Shown: positions 16,511-27,200 of the stretch, one piece after another | How positions within the stretch are numbered: position 1 is the first letter of the stretch | Layout of the letters: the number at the start of each line of letters is the position of its first letter | NCBI GenBank assembly: GCA_036501535.1 | Contig: DASYAE010000137.1 | Coordinates: 1-33,099, forward strand | From: DASYAE01 sp036501535 | GTDB taxonomy: Bacteria; Actinomycetota; Actinomycetes; Streptomycetales; Catenulisporaceae | Length of the DNA stretch: 33,099 nucleotides | Direction: 5' to 3' | Translations under genes and position numbers: made by a program | Notes under the pieces: generated by a model | Told to the model about the DNA's origin: nothing | Database searches by the model: none | The model's input: the letters and a program-made list of their open reading frames with translations, nothing else

Positions 16511-19500
16511 ATGATCCCGCTGTCCTTCGCCCAGCGGCGGCTGTGGTTCCTGCACCGCCTGGAAGGGCCGTCCGCGACCTACAACATCCCGTTCGTGATG
16601 CGCCTGGACGGCCCCCTGGACACGGCGGCCCTGACCGCGGCGATGACGGATGTCGTCACCCGGCACGAGAGTCTGCGCACCCTGATCGTCGAGAGCGCGG
16701 ACGGCACGCCGGAGCAGCGGATCCTGCCCCCGCAGGAGGCGGCCGTGCCGATCCGGGTGGCCGACGTGGCCGCGGACGCGGTGGACGCCGCGACGCTCGA
16801 GATCGCGTGCGAGGGGTTCGACCTGGACACGGAGCTTCCCGTGCGGGCGACCGTCCTGCGGCTCGCCCCGCAGGAGCACGTGGTGGTGTTCGTGTTCCAC
16901 CACATCGCCGCGGACGGCTCGTCGATGGCGCCGTTCCTGCGCGACCTGGTGTCGGCGTACACGGCCCGGCATCAGGGTGCTGCGCCGGACTGGACGCCGC
17001 TGCCGGTGCAGTACAAGGACTACACGCTGTGGCAGCGGCAGCTGCTGGGCGACGAGGCGGACCCGGAGAGCATCGCCACGGCGCAGCTGGACTACTGGCG
17101 CCGGGAGCTGGCCGGGGTCCCGCAGCCGGTGCAGCTGCCGCTGGACCGACCGCGCCCGACGGCGGCCGGCCACCGCGGCGGCCACGTCTGGTTCGAACTC
17201 GAGCCCGAACTGCTCGCCGGGCTCGGGAAGCTGGCCGCGGACCGCGGCGCCACCGCGCCGATGGTCGCCCAGGCCGCGCTCGCGGTGCTGCTGCACCACC
17301 TCGGCGGCGGCAACGACCTGACGATCGGCAGCCCGATCGAGGGACGCGCGGACGAGCAGCTCAGTGATCTGATCGGGTTCTTCGCCAACACCTGGGTACT
17401 GCGTGCCGACCTGTCGCAGAACCCGTCGTTCAGCGTCCTGCTGGACCAGGTGCGGGACAAGGCCCTGGCCGCCTACGACAACCAGGACGTGCCGTTCGAG
17501 CGGCTGGTGGAGCTGCTCAACCCGGACCGCTCCACCGCGTACTCGCCGCTGTTCCAGGTGATGCTGGCCTGGCAGTTCGTCTGGCAGGGGTTCGAGATCC
17601 CGGGTCTGCGGGTCACCCCGGTCGCCGCGGGCACCGACACCGCGAAGTTCGACCTCTTCTTCAACATCGTCCCGGACGCGTCCGGGCGCGCGTACGGGCG
17701 GCTGGAGTACGCGACCGAGCTGTTCGACCACGCCACGGCGGTGAGCATCGCAGACCGCTACGTGCGCGTGCTGCGACAGGTGGTCGCCGATCCGGGGCTG
17801 CGGCTCGGCCGGGTGGACGTGCTGGCCGAGGCAGAGCGGGACTGGCTGGCCCGGCTGAACGAGACCGCGGTGCCGCTGCAGGGCTCGACGATACCTGAGC
17901 TCGTCAGCGCCCAGGCGGTGCGCACGCCCGACGCGACGGCGGTGGTGGCCGGGCAGACCGAGTTGACGTATCAGGAGCTGAACGCCCGCGCCGACCGGCT
18001 GGCCACGCTGCTGCGCAAGCGCGGGATCGGGCCGGACGCGCTGGTGGCCGTGGCGCTGCCGCGGTCGGCGGACCTGGTGGTCGCGCTGCTCGGCGTGCTC
18101 AAGGCCGGGGGCGCCTACCTGCCGATCGATCCTGACCACCCGGCTGCCCGCGTCGATCTCCTGCTCAGCACAGCCGATCCGGCCTTGGTGCTGACCGACA
18201 GCGCCACCGCGGCGGCACTTCCGGAGTGCAAGTCGCCGGTCCTCCACTTCGACGACGTGAGCTTCGACGGCCCGAACGGGGTCGACGTCTCGGACGTCCG
18301 GATCGGGCCGGACAACCTGGCCTACGTGATGTTCACCTCCGGATCGACCGGGACCCCCAAGGGCGTCGCCATCACCCACGTCAGCGTGGTCAACGGTGTG
18401 CGGGACCTGCGAAAGGCGGCACAGGTCGAGGCCGGATCCCGCATGCTGGCCGCGACATCGGTGAACTTCGACGTCTCCGTGTTCGAGATCTTCACCGCGC
18501 TGACCACCGGCGCGAGCGTCGAGATCGTCCGCGACGTGCTCGAGCTCGCCGAGCGCGGCAGCTGGTCCGGCAGCACCGTCAGCGCCGTGCCGACGGTGTT
18601 CTCCGCGCTGCTCGACCCGATCCTGGCCAGGACCCCGGGCGCCCTCGAGCTCGACCTGAAGACCGTGGTCTTCGCCGGCGAGGCGCTCACCGCCGACCTC
18701 GTCCGCAAGGTTCGCAGGGCTCTGCCGGACATCCGAATCGTCAACGCCTACGGGCAGACCGAGAGCTTCTACGCCTCGGTCCACGTGCTGCCGCAGCACT
18801 CGAATGCAACCGGCGCGATACCGGTCGGAAGCCCGCTCGGAAACATGCGCGCCTACGTCCTGGGACCGGAACTGGCACCGGTCCCGCCCGGCGTGATCGG
18901 CGAGCTGTATGTGGCCGGCATACTCGCCCGCGGCTACTACCGCAGCGGCGGCGCGACCGCGCAGCGGTTCGTCGCCTGCCCCTTCGGGCCCGCCGGCGCG
19001 CGCATGTACCGAACCGGCGACCTGGCCCGGTGGGACGAGGAGGGCCGGCTGAAGTACGCCGGGCGCGCCGACACCCAGGTGAAGATCAACGGCATCCGGG
19101 TCGACCCGACCGAGATCGAGGCCGTACTCACCCGGCATCCCGGGGTAGGCCAGGCGGCGGTCACGGTGCGCGTGGACAACGCCGGCAGCAAGCGGCTCGT
19201 CGGCTACGTGGCGCCAGCCGACTCCGCCGGCGTCTCGGCGGCGGATCTGCGCCGGTTCACGGCCGAGCGGCTGCCGGACTACATGGTGCCCACCCTGCTC
19301 GTGGTGCTGGAGCGGCTGCCGTTGACCGCGACCGGGAAGCTGGACCGGGCCGCGCTGCCCGAGCCGGAGTTCCCGAGCACCGCGTTCCGGGCGCCGCGCA
19401 GCGAGCCGGAGCGGGTCCTCGCCGAGGTGTACGCCGACGTGCTCGACGCCCGGCAGGTGGGCATCGACGACGACTTCTTCGCCAGCGGCGGCGACAGCAT

Positions 19501-22500
19501 CCGCTCGATCCAGGTCGTCGCGCGGGCCAAGACCCGCGGCGTCGTGGTCAGCACCCGGGAGATCTTCGAGCACCGCACGGTCGCCCGGCTCGCGGAGCTG
19601 GTCGAGGGGCGGCACGAGGAGGAGCGCCCGAGCCTGGCCGAGCTGCCGGGCGGCGGCGTCGGGTGGGCCCCGCTGCCGCCGACGGCGGCGCACGTCCTCG
19701 CGCTGGGCGGGGGCATCGGCCGGTTCTGCATGTCCGCGATGCTGACGCTGCCCGAGGACATCGACCGCGCGGGGCTGGTCGCGACCCTGCAGGCCGTGCT
19801 GGACCGGCACGACGTGCTGCGCTCCCGGCTCGACCGGGAGCGGCCGGCCCTGCGGATGGAACCGGTCGGCAGCGTGCGCGCCGGCATGCTGCTGCGGGAG
19901 GTCCGCTACAGCGAGGCCGGTGCGAAGGCCGAGCTGGATGCGGCCGCGGACCGGCTGGACCCGGACGCGGGCGTCATGGCGCAGTTCGTGTGGCTGACCT
20001 CTGACACGGAGCCGGACCGGCTGCTGATCGTGCTGCACCACCTGGTCGTCGACGGGGTGTCGTGGCGGATCCTGCTGCCGGACCTGGTCTCCGCCTGGCA
20101 GCGGGTCCGGGACGGCGAGCGCCCGGCGCTGGCAACGGCACCGGCCCTGCACGCGGCGGGCACCTCGCTGCGCCGCTGGGCGCACGCCTTGGCCGACGAG
20201 GCGGCCGCCCCGCACCGGACGGCGGAACTGCCCGCGTGGCAGCAGATCCTGCGTGACGACGATCCCGTGCTCGGGGCGCGGGAGCTGGACCGGACCCGCG
20301 ACGTCGCAGGCACCGTAGACACCGTGCGCGTCCAAGTGCCGGTGGCCGTCACGCAGGCGCTTCTGAACACGGCGCCTGCGATGTTCCGCGGCGGGGTCGA
20401 CGACGGGCTGCTCGCCGGCCTGGCCCTGGCACTGGCGCGCTGGCGTCAGACGCGCGGCATATCAGGGTCCTCAACGCTGGTCCGGCTGGAGGGGCACGGC
20501 CGCGAGGAGCACGTGGTGCCCGGCGCGGACCTGTCCGGCACGGTCGGCTGGTTCACCGCGATGTTCCCTGTGCGCCTCGACCTGGCCGGTATCGACGTGG
20601 CGGACGCGTTCGCCGGCGGTCCGTCCGCCGGCCGGGCGATCAAGGCCGTCAAGGAGCAGCTGCGCGCGGTGCCGGACAACGGCATCGGCTACGGCCTGCT
20701 GCGCCACCTCAACCCGCAGACCGCCGCCGACCTGGCCGGGCTGCGCGAACCGCGGATCGGGTTCAACTACCTCGGCAGGTCATCGAGTGCTGACATCCCC
20801 GAGGAGCTGCGCGGCCTGGGCTGGGCGCCGGACACAACGCACCGGGACCTGATCGCCGCGCCGGACGAGGACATGCCGGTGCTGTCGGCGCTGGAGATCA
20901 ACGCGGTGGCCGCGGCCACCGACGGCGGCGACGAGCTGACCGCGTACTTCGGCTTCCCGACCGGCGTGCTCTCCCGCGGCGAGGTGACCGAGTTGGCCGG
21001 GCTCTGGGTCGACGCGCTGACCGCCCTGGCCCAGCATGCTGCGACACCCGAGGCCGGCGGGCTGACCCCGTCGGACGCGCCCCTGGTCGCCGTGCGCCAG
21101 GAGGAGATCGAGGCCTGGGAGGCCCGCTTCGGCAGGCTGGCCGAGGTGTGGCCGGTGACCCCGGTGCAGTCCGGGATGCTGTTCCACTCGATGCTGGGCG
21201 GAGCGGCGTTCGACGCCTACCACGTGCAGCTGGTGTTCCACCTGTCCGGCGAGGTCGATCCGCAGCGGATGCGCCGGGCCGGTCAGGCGCTGCTGGACCG
21301 GTACGCCAACCTCCGCACAGCGTTCGTCGACCGCGCGGACGGCGACGTGGTGCAGGTGGTGCCGGAGAAGGTGGCCCTGCCCTGGCAGTACCTTGACCTG
21401 ACCGCGGCCGGCGAGGCGGAGCGGGCCGAGGCGTTCGAGCGCTTCCTCGCGCAGGACCGGGCCGCCCACTTCGACGCGCGCACGCCGCCGCTGATCCGGC
21501 TGGCGCTCGCCGTGCTCGAGCCCGGCCGGCCCGAACTCGTGATGACCGCCCACCACGCGCTGTTCGACGGCTGGTCCACGCCGCTGCTGATGCGGGACCT
21601 GCTGCTGCTCTACGCCTCCGGCGACCCGGCCGGGCTGCCCCGGACCCGCGACTTCGGCGAGTTCCTGTCCTGGCGCGCCCGGCAGGACCAGGCGGAGGCG
21701 GCGCGGGCGTGGACGGCCGAGCTCGCAGGGCTCGAAGAGCCGACCCTGCTCGCTCCCGGCGCCGCGAGCGCGGGGAACGACGGCCTTGGCCAGGTCGAAG
21801 TCGCGCTTCCGCCGGACGTCGCCAGTGAGCTGAGCCGGTGCGCCCCCCGGTTGGGCGTCACCGTCAACACCCTGGTCCAGGGCGCGTGGGCGCTGCTGCT
21901 CGGCCAGCTCACCGCCCGCCGGGACGTGGTGTTCGGCGCCACCGTCTCCGGGCGGCCGCCCGCGGTGGCGGACGTCGAGTCGATGGTCGGGATGTTCATC
22001 AACACCGTGCCGGTACGCGTCGAGTACGAGCCCGGCGACACTCTGGCCGAGATCCTGACCCGGCTCCAGGGACGGCAGGCCGGCCTCGTGGAGCACCACT
22101 ACTACGGGCTGACCGAGATTCAGCAGTCCGTCGGCCTGAAGTCCCTCTTCGACACGCTGGTCGTCTTCGAGTCCTACCCGATCGACCGCGACGGCCTGAG
22201 CGCCGCCACCGATGCCGCGGACGGGATCGCCTTCACCGGCCTGCGACCGTCTACGGGCACGAACTACCCGCTAGCCCTGCTGGCGGCCGCCGATCCGCAC
22301 CTTCAGCTCACCCTGCAGTACGCGCGCAACGTCCTGAATCAGGACACGGTGGAGGTGTACGCGGCCCGCCTCGTTCGAGTGTTGCGACAGCTGGCGGCGA
22401 CCTCGGAGATGAAGGCTGCGCAGGTCGAGACCCTGGAGCCGGCCGAGCGTGACCGGCTGCTGGTCGAGTTCAACGACACGGCCGCCCCGACCCCGGACGT

Positions 22501-24280
22501 CACGATCACCGGGCTCGTCGAAGCGCAGGCGGCGCGGACCCCGGACGAGGTCGCCGTGGTCGCCGAGGGCGAGTCGCTCACGTATCGCGAGATGGTCGCG
22601 CGGGCCGATCGCCTGGCGTGCGAACTGGCCAGCCGCGGGGTGGGCCCGGAGTCGGTGGTCGCGGTGTCGCTGCCGCGGTCGGCCGATCTGGTGGTCGCAC
22701 TGCTCGCGGTCCTGAAGGCGGGCGGAGCATATCTGCCTGTTGACCCCAAGTACCCCAGCCACCGCCTCGCGGCCATCTTCGAGCAGGCGCAGCCGCGCCT
22801 GGTCCTGACAGACTCCGCGACGGTCGGGGTACTGCCGGAGCACAGCGCTCCAGACCTCTTCCTCGACACGATCGACCTGTCCAGCGGCGACTCAGCCTTC
22901 GAACGAACGGTCCACGCACAGCAGCTCGCTTACGTGATGTACACCTCCGGCTCCACAGGCAAGCCCAAGGGCGTCGCCATCACCCACGCGAACGTGGTCA
23001 ACGGCGTGCTGCGGCTCGCCTCCCGCGTGGGCATGGAGCCGGGCAAGCGGCTGCTGGCGGGCACGTCGGTCAACTTCGACGTCTCAGCCTTCGAGATCTT
23101 CACGACCCTCGCCGCCGGCGGCGTCGTCGAAGTGGTCCGCGACGTCCTGGTCCTGGGGGAGCGGGCCGGCTGGAGCGGCGGCGTCATCTCCACCGTGCCA
23201 TCCGCCTTCGCAGAGCTCGTCGAGCAGATCTCCGGCCGCACGAGCGTGGAGACGGTCGTCTTCGCCGGCGAGGCGCTGCCCTTCTCGCTCATCGAGAAGA
23301 CGCGGAAGGCCTTCCCGGGAGTGCGGATCGTCAACGCCTACGGCCAGAGCGAGTCCTTCTACGCCACCACGTTCACAGTGCCCGACGACACGCAGGGCCT
23401 GGCCGGCAGCGTGCCCGTCGGAACGCCGCTCGGCAACATGCGGGCCTACGTCCTCGGCCCTGGCCTGGCCCCGGTGCCGCCGGGCGTGGTCGGCGAGCTG
23501 TATGTCGGCGGGAACGTGGGCCGCGGCTACCACGGCCGCGCTGAACTGACCGCCGAGCGCTTCGTCGCCGACCCGTTCGGCCCGTCCGGCTCGCGCATGT
23601 ACTGCACCGGCGACCTGGCGCGCTGGGACGGCGAGGGTCGGCTCGAGTACGCGGGCCGCGGGGACGCGCAGGTCAAGGTGCGCGGCTTCCGCATCGAGCC
23701 GGCCGAGATCGAGGCCGCGCTCGCCGAGCACCCCGGGATAGCTCAGGCTGCTGTCATCGCCCGCGACGGGCGCGGCAGCGGCACGTCCAAGCAGCTGGTC
23801 GGATATGTCGTGCCCGCCTCAGATTCCGCCGCCGACGACCGCATCGGGCTCGAGCCGCAGGAGCTGCACGACTTCGTCTCGCAGCGGCTGCCGGACTTCA
23901 TGGTGCCGTCCGCCTTCGTGCTCCTCGACCGCCTGCCGCTCGCCCCGAACGGCAAGCTGGACCGGGCCGCGCTGCCCGAGCCGGAATACGCCGGCGCCCC
24001 CTACCGCGCGCCCCGCAACGCCCGCGAGGAGACCCTGGCCCGGCTGTTCGCCGAGGTGCTCGGCGTGGACCGGGTCGGCATCGACGACAACTTCTTCGCG
24101 CTCGGCGGGCACTCCCTGCTCGCCACCCGGCTGATCAGCCGGGCCCGCGCCGAGATGGGGATCGAGATACCCATCCGCAAGATCTTCGACCTCTCGACGG
24201 TCGTCGCGCTCGCGGCGTGGTCGGAGGAATCGGCCGCTCCCCGCCGCCCCAGTCTGCGCAAGATGATCGTGAAGGAGTGA
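16511..24280 (+). CDS. NRPS, two modules: C-A-PCP-E-C-A-PCP
   Basis: This 2589-residue synthetase has the same plan and almost the same length as the preceding one. Module 3: C about 1-450 (HHIAADG 130-136); A about 458-950; PCP with Ser996 in GGDS; E about 1045-1505 (HHLVVDG 1176-1182). Module 4: C about 1525-1980 (HHALFDG 1681-1687, preceded by the canonical-looking TPVQSGMLFH); A about 1998-2490; PCP with Ser2535 in GGHS. Both pockets read DVFSVAAYAK: D654, V655, F658, S691, V720, A722, A746, Y754, A755, K943, and D2190, V2191, F2194, S2227, V2250, A2252, A2276, Y2284, A2285, K2482. Residue 3 should be D, residue 4 L. Oddities: A3 has KINGIRVD where KIRGFRIE is usual, A4 has YCTGD instead of YRTGD, and the A6 loops are one residue short. 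The gene starts 11 nt after NRPS1, with aggag overlapping the NRPS1 stop. Confidence 0.95.
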   Translation: MIPLSFAQRRLWFLHRLEGPSATYNIPFVMRLDGPLDTAALTAAMTDVVTRHESLRTLIVESADGTPEQRILPPQEAAVPIRVADVAADAVDAATLEIACEGFDLDTELPVRATVLRLAPQEHVVVFVFHHIAADGSSMAPFLRDLVSAYTARHQGAAPDWTPLPVQYKDYTLWQRQLLGDEADPESIATAQLDYWRRELAGVPQPVQLPLDRPRPTAAGHRGGHVWFELEPELLAGLGKLAADRGATAPMVAQAALAVLLHHLGGGNDLTIGSPIEGRADEQLSDLIGFFANTWVLRADLSQNPSFSVLLDQVRDKALAAYDNQDVPFERLVELLNPDRSTAYSPLFQVMLAWQFVWQGFEIPGLRVTPVAAGTDTAKFDLFFNIVPDASGRAYGRLEYATELFDHATAVSIADRYVRVLRQVVADPGLRLGRVDVLAEAERDWLARLNETAVPLQGSTIPELVSAQAVRTPDATAVVAGQTELTYQELNARADRLATLLRKRGIGPDALVAVALPRSADLVVALLGVLKAGGAYLPIDPDHPAARVDLLLSTADPALVLTDSATAAALPECKSPVLHFDDVSFDGPNGVDVSDVRIGPDNLAYVMFTSGSTGTPKGVAITHVSVVNGVRDLRKAAQVEAGSRMLAATSVNFDVSVFEIFTALTTGASVEIVRDVLELAERGSWSGSTVSAVPTVFSALLDPILARTPGALELDLKTVVFAGEALTADLVRKVRRALPDIRIVNAYGQTESFYASVHVLPQHSNATGAIPVGSPLGNMRAYVLGPELAPVPPGVIGELYVAGILARGYYRSGGATAQRFVACPFGPAGARMYRTGDLARWDEEGRLKYAGRADTQVKINGIRVDPTEIEAVLTRHPGVGQAAVTVRVDNAGSKRLVGYVAPADSAGVSAADLRRFTAERLPDYMVPTLLVVLERLPLTATGKLDRAALPEPEFPSTAFRAPRSEPERVLAEVYADVLDARQVGIDDDFFASGGDSIRSIQVVARAKTRGVVVSTREIFEHRTVARLAELVEGRHEEERPSLAELPGGGVGWAPLPPTAAHVLALGGGIGRFCMSAMLTLPEDIDRAGLVATLQAVLDRHDVLRSRLDRERPALRMEPVGSVRAGMLLREVRYSEAGAKAELDAAADRLDPDAGVMAQFVWLTSDTEPDRLLIVLHHLVVDGVSWRILLPDLVSAWQRVRDGERPALATAPALHAAGTSLRRWAHALADEAAAPHRTAELPAWQQILRDDDPVLGARELDRTRDVAGTVDTVRVQVPVAVTQALLNTAPAMFRGGVDDGLLAGLALALARWRQTRGISGSSTLVRLEGHGREEHVVPGADLSGTVGWFTAMFPVRLDLAGIDVADAFAGGPSAGRAIKAVKEQLRAVPDNGIGYGLLRHLNPQTAADLAGLREPRIGFNYLGRSSSADIPEELRGLGWAPDTTHRDLIAAPDEDMPVLSALEINAVAAATDGGDELTAYFGFPTGVLSRGEVTELAGLWVDALTALAQHAATPEAGGLTPSDAPLVAVRQEEIEAWEARFGRLAEVWPVTPVQSGMLFHSMLGGAAFDAYHVQLVFHLSGEVDPQRMRRAGQALLDRYANLRTAFVDRADGDVVQVVPEKVALPWQYLDLTAAGEAERAEAFERFLAQDRAAHFDARTPPLIRLALAVLEPGRPELVMTAHHALFDGWSTPLLMRDLLLLYASGDPAGLPRTRDFGEFLSWRARQDQAEAARAWTAELAGLEEPTLLAPGAASAGNDGLGQVEVALPPDVASELSRCAPRLGVTVNTLVQGAWALLLGQLTARRDVVFGATVSGRPPAVADVESMVGMFINTVPVRVEYEPGDTLAEILTRLQGRQAGLVEHHYYGLTEIQQSVGLKSLFDTLVVFESYPIDRDGLSAATDAADGIAFTGLRPSTGTNYPLALLAAADPHLQLTLQYARNVLNQDTVEVYAARLVRVLRQLAATSEMKAAQVETLEPAERDRLLVEFNDTAAPTPDVTITGLVEAQAARTPDEVAVVAEGESLTYREMVARADRLACELASRGVGPESVVAVSLPRSADLVVALLAVLKAGGAYLPVDPKYPSHRLAAIFEQAQPRLVLTDSATVGVLPEHSAPDLFLDTIDLSSGDSAFERTVHAQQLAYVMYTSGSTGKPKGVAITHANVVNGVLRLASRVGMEPGKRLLAGTSVNFDVSAFEIFTTLAAGGVVEVVRDVLVLGERAGWSGGVISTVPSAFAELVEQISGRTSVETVVFAGEALPFSLIEKTRKAFPGVRIVNAYGQSESFYATTFTVPDDTQGLAGSVPVGTPLGNMRAYVLGPGLAPVPPGVVGELYVGGNVGRGYHGRAELTAERFVADPFGPSGSRMYCTGDLARWDGEGRLEYAGRGDAQVKVRGFRIEPAEIEAALAEHPGIAQAAVIARDGRGSGTSKQLVGYVVPASDSAADDRIGLEPQELHDFVSQRLPDFMVPSAFVLLDRLPLAPNGKLDRAALPEPEYAGAPYRAPRNAREETLARLFAEVLGVDRVGIDDNFFALGGHSLLATRLISRARAEMGIEIPIRKIFDLSTVVALAAWSEESAAPRRPSLRKMIVKE

Positions 24281-24284
24281 AGCA

Positions 24285-27200
24285 ATGATCCCGCTGTCAT
24301 TCGCACAACGCCGGATGTGGCTCCTGCACCAGCTGGAGCGGGGCGCGGCGACGTACAACATCTCGGCGGCGTTCCGGCTGACCGGGCATCTGGACCGGGC
24401 GGCCCTGGTCGCGGCGATCCGCGATGTGGTGGACCGGCACGAGATCCTGCGCACCACGTACCTGATGGACGACGAAGGCGAGCCCTACTCCCGGATCCTG
24501 TCGATCGAAGAGGCCTCGCCGCAGGTGCCAGTGGTCGAAGTCGCACCCGACGACGTATCAGGGGCCATCGCCGAGGCCGTCGCGCACCGGTTCGACATGG
24601 CGGCCGAGATCCCGATGCGGGCGAGCCTCTTCCGCTGCTCGCCCCAGGAGCACGCCCTGGTCGTGGTCATCCACCACATCGCCTCGGACGGCAGTTCGAG
24701 CGCGCAGATGATCCGGGACCTGGCCAAGGCCTACACCGCCCGCCGGGACGGCCGGGCGCCGCAGTGGCAGCCGCTGCCCGTGCAGTACAAGGACTATGCG
24801 ATGTGGCAGCGCGAGCTGCTCGGCGACATGGCGGACCCGGACAGCCTCGCCGCGACGCAGGTCGAGTACTGGCGCAAGCAGCTGGCCGGGGTGCCGCAGC
24901 CGCTGACCCTGCCGTTCGACCGGGCGCGGCCCGCGGTGGCGGACTCGCGCGGCGGGACGGTCGGCCTCGTGGTGCAGCGGGAGCTGGCGGCCGGGCTGCA
25001 GCGGCTCGCCGAGCAGCGTGGCGCGACCATGTCGATGGTCATGCAGGCCGCGCTGGCGGTGCTGCTGCACAAGCTCGGCGGCGGGGACGACGTGACGATC
25101 GGCTCGCCGATCGCCGGGCGCACCGACGAGGCGCTGGCCGACCTGATCGGGTTCTTCGTCAACACCCAGGTGCTGCGCGCGGACGTCTCCGGCAACCCGT
25201 CGTTCGTCGACCTGCTCGCGCAGGTGCGGGACAAGGCGCTGGTCGCCTACGAGCACCAGGACGTGCCGTTCGACGTGCTGATCGAGGCCATCAACCCGGA
25301 GCGCTCCGCGGCGTACCAGCCGCTGTTCCAGGTCATGTTCGCCTGGCAGAGCTATGAGCGGCCGGACTTCGCCCTGGCCGGGCTCGGGATGAGGTTCGAG
25401 CAGGCCATCCCGAAGACCGCCATGGTCGACCTCTTCTTCAGCCTGGCCGCGGACGAGACCGGGGCGGTGCGCGGCGACCTGCAGTACGCGACCCAGCTGT
25501 TCGACCGCGAGTCGGCCGAGGTGATCGCCGCCCGGTTCGTCAGGGTGCTGGAGCAGCTGGCCGCCGATCCCAGCGTGTGCGTCGGGGACATCGACGTGCT
25601 CGGCGCGCAGGAGCAGGAGCGGCTGCTGCGGGAGGTGAACGACGCCCGCAATGACATTCCCGAGGCCACGCTGGTCGAGCTGTTCGAGCGGCAGGCGGCG
25701 CAGCACACTGACGCGGTCGCAGTGGTCTACGACGGCGCCGCGCTCACGTACGGGGAGCTGAACGCCCGGGCCAACCGGCTCGCACGGCGGCTCGTCGCCC
25801 GGGGCGTGGGTCCCGAGTCGCTGGTCGGCATCTGCCTGGAGCGCTCGGCCGAACTGGTCGTCGCGCTGCTCGCGACGCTCAAGGCAGGCGGCGCCTATCT
25901 GCCGATCGACCCCGCTTCCCCGGCCGACCGCATCGCCTACATGCTCCAGGACGCGCAGCCGGTCCTGCTGCTCACCACCAGCACGACCGATGCCGCGCAG
26001 GACCTGGACCCGGCCGTCCCGCAGATCCACCTCGACCTGGCCGGGACCATTGCCGAGGAAACGGCGACCGACCTCACGAACGCCGAGCGTCGCAGAGCCC
26101 TGCACCCCGAGCACCCGGCGTACATGATCTACACCTCCGGGTCGACCGGCCGCCCCAAGGGCGTGCTGATCCCGCACCGCAACGTGGTAGGGCTCTTCAG
26201 CGCCACCGAGGGTTCGTTCGGCTTCGGTCCACACGACGTGTGGACCCTCTTCCACTCCTACGCCTTCGACTTCTCGGTGTGGGAGCTGTGGGGTCCGCTG
26301 CTCTACGGCGGACGCCTGGTCGTCGTCCCCTTCGAGATATCCCGTTCTCCGAGCGACTTCCTCCAGCTGCTCGCCCGCGAGCGGGTCACGATCCTGAATC
26401 AGACACCGTCAGCCTTCTACCAGCTCATCCAGGCCGACGCCCAGGCGCCCGGCCAGGACCTGGCGCTGCGGTACGTCGTGTTCGGCGGCGAGGCTCTCGA
26501 CCTGAACCGCCTCGCGGACTGGTACGCGCGCCACGACTCCGCCGCGCCGGTGCTGGTGAACATGTACGGCATCACCGAGACCACCGTTCACGTCACGCGC
26601 ATCGACCTGGACGAGCAGTCCGCCGCCCGATACCGGGGCGCCAGCGTCATCGGCCGGACCATCCCGGGTCTGCGCGCCTACGTCCTCGACGCGAACCTCA
26701 AGCCGACGCCCACCGGCGTGACCGGGGAGCTTTACGTGGCGGGCTACGGCCTGGCCCGCGGCTACCACGGCCGGCCGGATCTGACCGCGGGACGGTTCAT
26801 CGCGTGCCCCTTCGGCGGCGCGGGAGAGCGGATGTACCGCACCGGCGATCTGGCCCAGTGGAACAAGGAGGGCCGGCTGGAGTATGCGGGCCGGGCCGAC
26901 TCGCAGGTGAAGATCCGGGGCTTCCGGATCGAGCTTGGCGAGATCGAGCACGTACTGGCCGGGCATCCCGGCGTGGCCCAGGCGGCGGTCGTGGTGCGCG
27001 AGAACCAGGAGGGCGACAAGCGCCTCGTCGGCTATGTGGTGCCCGAGCCAGCCGCCGCTGCGGCCGATGTCGAGAGCTCGACCGCCCCGCTGCTCGCCGA
27101 ACTGTCCGAGTACCTGCGCGGCCGTCTGCCGGAGTACATGGTGCCGGCCGCGATTGTTTCCCTACCCGAGATCCCGTTGACGGCGAACGGGAAGCTCGAC

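Noticed and set aside
16496..20335. 1279-codon open frame on the minus strand opposite NRPS2
   Set aside because: Same reason: a low-complexity translation antisense to conserved C-A-PCP-E domains.
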